Shown: positions 30,767 through 34,127 of the stretch, one piece after another | Layout of the letters: every line of letters begins with the position of its first letter | How positions within the stretch are numbered: position 1 is the first letter of the stretch | Assembly (NCBI GenBank): GCA_905234125.1 | Contig: CAJOGQ010000025.1 | Location: 1-34,127 of the forward strand | Source of the DNA: an uncultured Bacteroidaceae bacterium | Lineage (GTDB): Bacteria; Bacteroidota; Bacteroidia; Bacteroidales; Bacteroidaceae | Direction: 5' to 3' | Length of the DNA stretch: 34,127 bases | The notes under the pieces: generated by a model | Told to the model about the DNA's origin: nothing | The model's database searches: none | Seen by the model: only the letters and a program-made list of their open reading frames with translations | Made by a program: the position numbers and the translations under genes

Positions 30767-33361
30767 ATGATACGAATGAAAAAAATACTTGCTTTTGGAG
30801 GTCTGATGCTGATGCTCTTGGGGAGTGTTGACGTGTCAGCTTCTGCTTCGTGGTCCTTGTTCAAGTCGAAGAAGAAGCATAAGAAAGAGGTGGTGACGCC
30901 ACCTCCTTCGAGGTATAAGGTGCTGACGGGGAGTGACTCTGTGAAGATGAAGGGTGTGATGAATGTCATCGAGAAGGGCGACACCATCTATTTGGAGTTG
31001 CCCACACGGCTGTTGGGCAAGGCTTTCCTCGTGTCGAACAAACTCCAGCAGGTGCCAGCCGAACTGAACGAGTCGGCGGCGAACAAGGGTGTGAACTACG
31101 AGAACCAGATGGTGCGTTTTGAGTGGGAGAAAGAGGCCAAGCAGGTGCGTGTGCGTCAACAGCGTGTGACTCCAGAGGCTCCTCGCGGTTCGAAGATAGC
31201 GCAGTCGGTGAGTGACAACTATGTGGATCCCCTCATTGCTTCCATGAAGGTGGAGGCTGTGCCGAAAGACTCCTCGACAGTCATCTTCAAGGTCAATGAC
31301 CTCTTCAACGGCAAAAAGAACGTGTTGAATGATGTGTTCAACGAAATCAATATCGGCACCACGCCTGTCAGCGAACTGTCGCGCATCTTGAGTGTTAAAG
31401 CGTATGAGGAGAGTGTGGTGGCCAAGTCAGAACTGACCACGACGGTGCATGAAGGTCGTTCGAAGGTGAACATCACGGTGGTGGTCAGCACCGCCATCAT
31501 GCTGTTGCCTGAAGAGCCGATGCGGACACGTCGAGAAGACTGGCGAGTGGGCTATTTCTCCACGCCTTCGATGCGTTTCAACGACCTCCAGCAACGTGTG
31601 GAGCATGTCAACTACATCACCCGTTGGCGATTGGAACCCAAGGACTCGGCGGCCTATATGCGTGGTGAGTTGGTGGAGCCTGTCAAGTCTATCACTTTCT
31701 ATATCGGTGGGGCGGTGCCAGAACATCTGAGACCCTACATCGAGAAAGGTATCCTTGATTGGAACCCAGCCTTCGAACGGGCAGGATTCAAAAACGCCAT
31801 CCGTGTGGTTGTGCCTGACGACACCCTCGATGTGGAAGGTGACGACATGCGCTATTCTGTGCTCACATACGCAGCGTCGGAGAAAGCCAATGCGATGGGG
31901 CCTTCCACGCTCGACCCCCGTACGGGTGAGATTTTAGAGGCCGATGTCATTTGGTGGCACAATGTGCAGTCGCTCATCAGCGAGTGGATTATGGTGCAGA
32001 CAGGAGCTGTTGATGTCCGTGCCCGTCAGTTGGAACTGCCAGAGGAACTGATTGGAGATGCTGTGCGCTTTGTGGCTTGTCATGAGGTGGGACACTCCCT
32101 CGGACTTCGTCATAATATGATTGCCTCAGCTGCTTATCCGACGGACTCGCTTCGGTCCGCCACCTTCACCTCAAGGATGAAAGGTACTTCAGCCAGCATC
32201 ATGGACTATGCCCGGTTCAACTACATCGCCCAACCAGGGGATGGGGTGAAGGTGATGTCGCCCAATATCGGTCCTTACGACTTGATGGCGATAGAGTGGG
32301 GCTACCGTTGGTATCCATACGGTACAGATGAGAGCCGTGAACTGGCTCAGTTCTTGGCTCGTCATCAGGGGAAGGAGTATCGCTATAGCGAAACACAGCC
32401 ACAACGCACGGCTATTGATCCTCGTGCGCTTTCAGAAGACCTTGGCGATGACCCCATCAAGTCTGCTACTTTGGGTGTCGAGAACCTGAAACGTGTAATG
32501 CCCAATCTTGTGAACTGGACGCTGAATGGAAAACCAGACCAAAACTACGACGAAGCTGCCAGTCTCTATTCCGCAGTCATCTATCAATGGAGCCTCTACC
32601 TCTATCATGTGATGGCCAACATTGGCGGTATCTATATGGATAGACCTACCATCGATTGGCTGAGTGATTCGCGTAAGGAGGCTTATGGTCATGTGGAGAA
32701 AGCCCGTCAGAAGGAGGCAGTCAAGTTCTTAATCGATAACGTGCTCAGTTATCAAGAGTGGCTCTTTGGTTCGAACCTCTCCAAACAGATTTATCCGCTT
32801 CGCAAGACTCCGCTTGGCACAACGGAACAGGAGCCTGCCATGTTGCTGAAGAACCAGCAGAACTACATCCTTTGGGATTTGCTTGCCAACGAGCGCCTTG
32901 TCCGCATGTATCAGAACGAATGGATGAATGGCGACAAAGCATTCACGGCGGTGGAGATGATGCAGATGTTGCACGAGGCCATCTTCCGCAAGACCATCAG
33001 TGGGCAGAAGCTCAATGTGATGGAGCGTAGCCTTCAGAAGAGTTTCCTCGATGCTCTCATCACTGCTGCGGCAGAAAGCGAGGGTGTGAAGATTAATAAG
33101 AGTTTGGTGGAAGAGAATTGTTTCGGACTTCCTGAATGGTTTGAGGATGGGTCTTCCCTCGATTCCTCGCGTCCTCGCACACTCGACATCACGATGACTC
33201 AGATTTCCCGCACTTCAGATGCTATCAGTCTCAAACGTGGGGAATTGCTGCGCATCCTCCGTCTCTGCAAGAGCAAGGCTGGTACTGGTGATACAGCTAC
33301 GCAGATGCACTATGACGATATGGTGCTACGTATCCAAACAGCACTTGGACTCAATAAATAA
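30767..33361 (+). CDS. Large secreted zinc metalloprotease (DUF5117/DUF5118/DUF4953-type zincin)
   Basis: 864 residues; a second ATG at 30776 (MKKILAFGG) may be the true start. A signal peptide occupies about the first 28 residues. The N-terminal part (about 45-300), with RYKVLTGSDSVKMKGVMNV and YLELPTRLLGKAFLVSN, matches the pattern of the DUF5118/DUF5117 regions. The zincin site HEVGHSLGLRH (439-449) has the extended HExxHxxGxxH motif of metzincins, and SIMDY (477-481) is a likely Met-turn. All metal ligands are intact. Such proteins are frequent in Bacteroidota and presumed to act in the periplasm or at the surface; substrates are unknown. A SusC-like gene follows after 40 bp on the same strand. 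Confidence 0.9.
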   Translation: MIRMKKILAFGGLMLMLLGSVDVSASASWSLFKSKKKHKKEVVTPPPSRYKVLTGSDSVKMKGVMNVIEKGDTIYLELPTRLLGKAFLVSNKLQQVPAELNESAANKGVNYENQMVRFEWEKEAKQVRVRQQRVTPEAPRGSKIAQSVSDNYVDPLIASMKVEAVPKDSSTVIFKVNDLFNGKKNVLNDVFNEINIGTTPVSELSRILSVKAYEESVVAKSELTTTVHEGRSKVNITVVVSTAIMLLPEEPMRTRREDWRVGYFSTPSMRFNDLQQRVEHVNYITRWRLEPKDSAAYMRGELVEPVKSITFYIGGAVPEHLRPYIEKGILDWNPAFERAGFKNAIRVVVPDDTLDVEGDDMRYSVLTYAASEKANAMGPSTLDPRTGEILEADVIWWHNVQSLISEWIMVQTGAVDVRARQLELPEELIGDAVRFVACHEVGHSLGLRHNMIASAAYPTDSLRSATFTSRMKGTSASIMDYARFNYIAQPGDGVKVMSPNIGPYDLMAIEWGYRWYPYGTDESRELAQFLARHQGKEYRYSETQPQRTAIDPRALSEDLGDDPIKSATLGVENLKRVMPNLVNWTLNGKPDQNYDEAASLYSAVIYQWSLYLYHVMANIGGIYMDRPTIDWLSDSRKEAYGHVEKARQKEAVKFLIDNVLSYQEWLFGSNLSKQIYPLRKTPLGTTEQEPAMLLKNQQNYILWDLLANERLVRMYQNEWMNGDKAFTAVEMMQMLHEAIFRKTISGQKLNVMERSLQKSFLDALITAAAESEGVKINKSLVEENCFGLPEWFEDGSSLDSSRPRTLDITMTQISRTSDAISLKRGELLRILRLCKSKAGTGDTATQMHYDDMVLRIQTALGLNK

Positions 33362-33401
33362 TTGTAACTTAGTTTGTTGACGCTAACGATAAGTCAGAAC
33401 A

Positions 33402-34127
33402 ATGAAAAGATTCTACACAATGATGTTCCTGTTGATGGCGACAATGATGTTGTTCGCCCAAGAGCGCACCATCACAGGAACGGTGAAAGATGGCGATTTC
33501 AATGGTGAACCTCTGATGGGTGCCACCATCGCTGTGGGTGAAGGGAAAGTGACCCAAGGTACTGTGACCGACATCAACGGACAATACACCCTTACCGTAC
33601 AAGCCTCCACCAAGAAGTTGACGGTAAGTTATATGGGTTACGAATCAAAAACCATCACGCTCAAGCCCAATCAGAATAAATATGACGTGACCCTCTATAG
33701 TTCGTCGAAAGGGCTGGGTGAGGTGATCGTGACAGGTTATCAGCAGATAGACCGCCGTAAACTGACGGCAGCCGTGTCGGAGGTGAAGATTTCCGATGAG
33801 ACAGTGGGTGCTGTCAAGAATATCGACCAGGCATTGGCGGGTCAGGTGGCAGGACTTTCCACCGTCGCAGCCAGTGGAGCGCCAGGTGCGCCGATGAAGA
33901 TTCGTATTCGTGGAACGTCCTCCATCAATGGTGTGCAGGAACCCCTGTGGGTGCTCGACGGCATTCCCATGGAGGGCAATGAGATTCCTGCCATCGACAA
34001 CCTCAACGACATCGACGACATCTACCAGACCAGCATTGCCGGCTTGAACCCTTCTGACATCGACAACATCACCGTCCTCAAGGATGCGGCGGCCACAGCC
34101 ATCTATGGTGCCCGTGCTGCCAATGGC
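33402..34127 (+). CDS. SusC/RagA-type TonB-linked outer membrane receptor, N-terminal part (cut by window edge)
   Basis: 242 codons are open to the window end. Residues 1-19 are a signal peptide (MKRFYTMMFLLMATM, cut near LFAQ). Residues 22-100 are the carboxypeptidase-D-like domain (ITGTVKD ... GATIAVG ... DINGQYTLTV ... YMGYESKTI). GLGEVIVTGYQ (104-114) leads into the plug domain, with VAGLSTVAASGAPGAP, IRIRGTSSING and LWVLDGIPMEG, ending at NITVLKDAAATAIYGARAA. SusC proteins import oligosaccharides or peptides through the outer membrane with a SusD lipoprotein, which should lie just beyond the window. The preceding protease makes a peptide or glycopeptide substrate conceivable. Confidence 0.95.
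   Translation, partial: MKRFYTMMFLLMATMMLFAQERTITGTVKDGDFNGEPLMGATIAVGEGKVTQGTVTDINGQYTLTVQASTKKLTVSYMGYESKTITLKPNQNKYDVTLYSSSKGLGEVIVTGYQQIDRRKLTAAVSEVKISDETVGAVKNIDQALAGQVAGLSTVAASGAPGAPMKIRIRGTSSINGVQEPLWVLDGIPMEGNEIPAIDNLNDIDDIYQTSIAGLNPSDIDNITVLKDAAATAIYGARAANG

Overview
The window comes from a Bacteroidales genome, most likely Prevotella or a close relative. The support is a BspA-like leucine-rich repeat protein, a SusC/RagA receptor, DUF5117/DUF4953-type metalloprotease architecture, a Bacteroidota-ordered division cluster, lack of strong Shine-Dalgarno sites, and promoters of the TTTG-N19-20-TAnnTTTG type. No IS element, phage gene, CRISPR array or rRNA was seen.

Layout. 1-210 is the start of a leftward AAA ATPase, cut by the window edge. 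211-737 is AT-rich and apparently non-coding. 738-3783 is a surface or secreted cassette: a BspA-like repeat protein ending in a dockerin-like domain and lacking a normal start, a secreted protein with a cohesin-like domain, and a tiny MKKxYxxP-type peptide, closed by a strong terminator. 3861-8706 is a lipopolysaccharide/surface-glycan block: a leftward GT9 heptosyltransferase-like gene, then a divergent rightward run of GT4, LicD, WaaP/Kdo-kinase-like and GT2 genes. 8817-11509 holds tRNA-Glu(UUC), rpsT and gyrB. 11766-28210 is the complete leftward division and cell-wall (dcw) cluster mraZ-rsmH-ftsL-ftsI-murE-mraY-murD-ftsW-murG-murC-ftsQ-ftsA-ftsZ, with two MraZ-box-like repeats over the mraZ promoter and a second promoter before murG. 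It makes lipid II from UDP-MurNAc (MurF and Ddl must be elsewhere) and assembles the divisome. 28560-30632 holds a CobW/COG0523 metallochaperone with a His/Asp-rich loop and an M23 lipoprotein peptidase, both leftward. 30767-34127 holds a large zincin metalloprotease and the start of a SusC/RagA receptor.

The most striking pattern is not a gene. At least a dozen short tandem arrays, all with 7-bp units (for example CTCTAAA, CTGTCAA, ATGTTAA, AGTTAAA), sit in the gaps between genes. In seven places the stop codon of a gene lies inside or at the edge of an array (mraY, murC, murE, ftsI, mraZ, the M23 gene and a Gly-rich remnant). Two arrays lie inside reading frames: the GT2 glycosyltransferase and the CobW-family protein. 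Because 7 is not a multiple of 3, a change of one unit there would shift the frame. All function and family assignments are from reading motifs; no database search was run.
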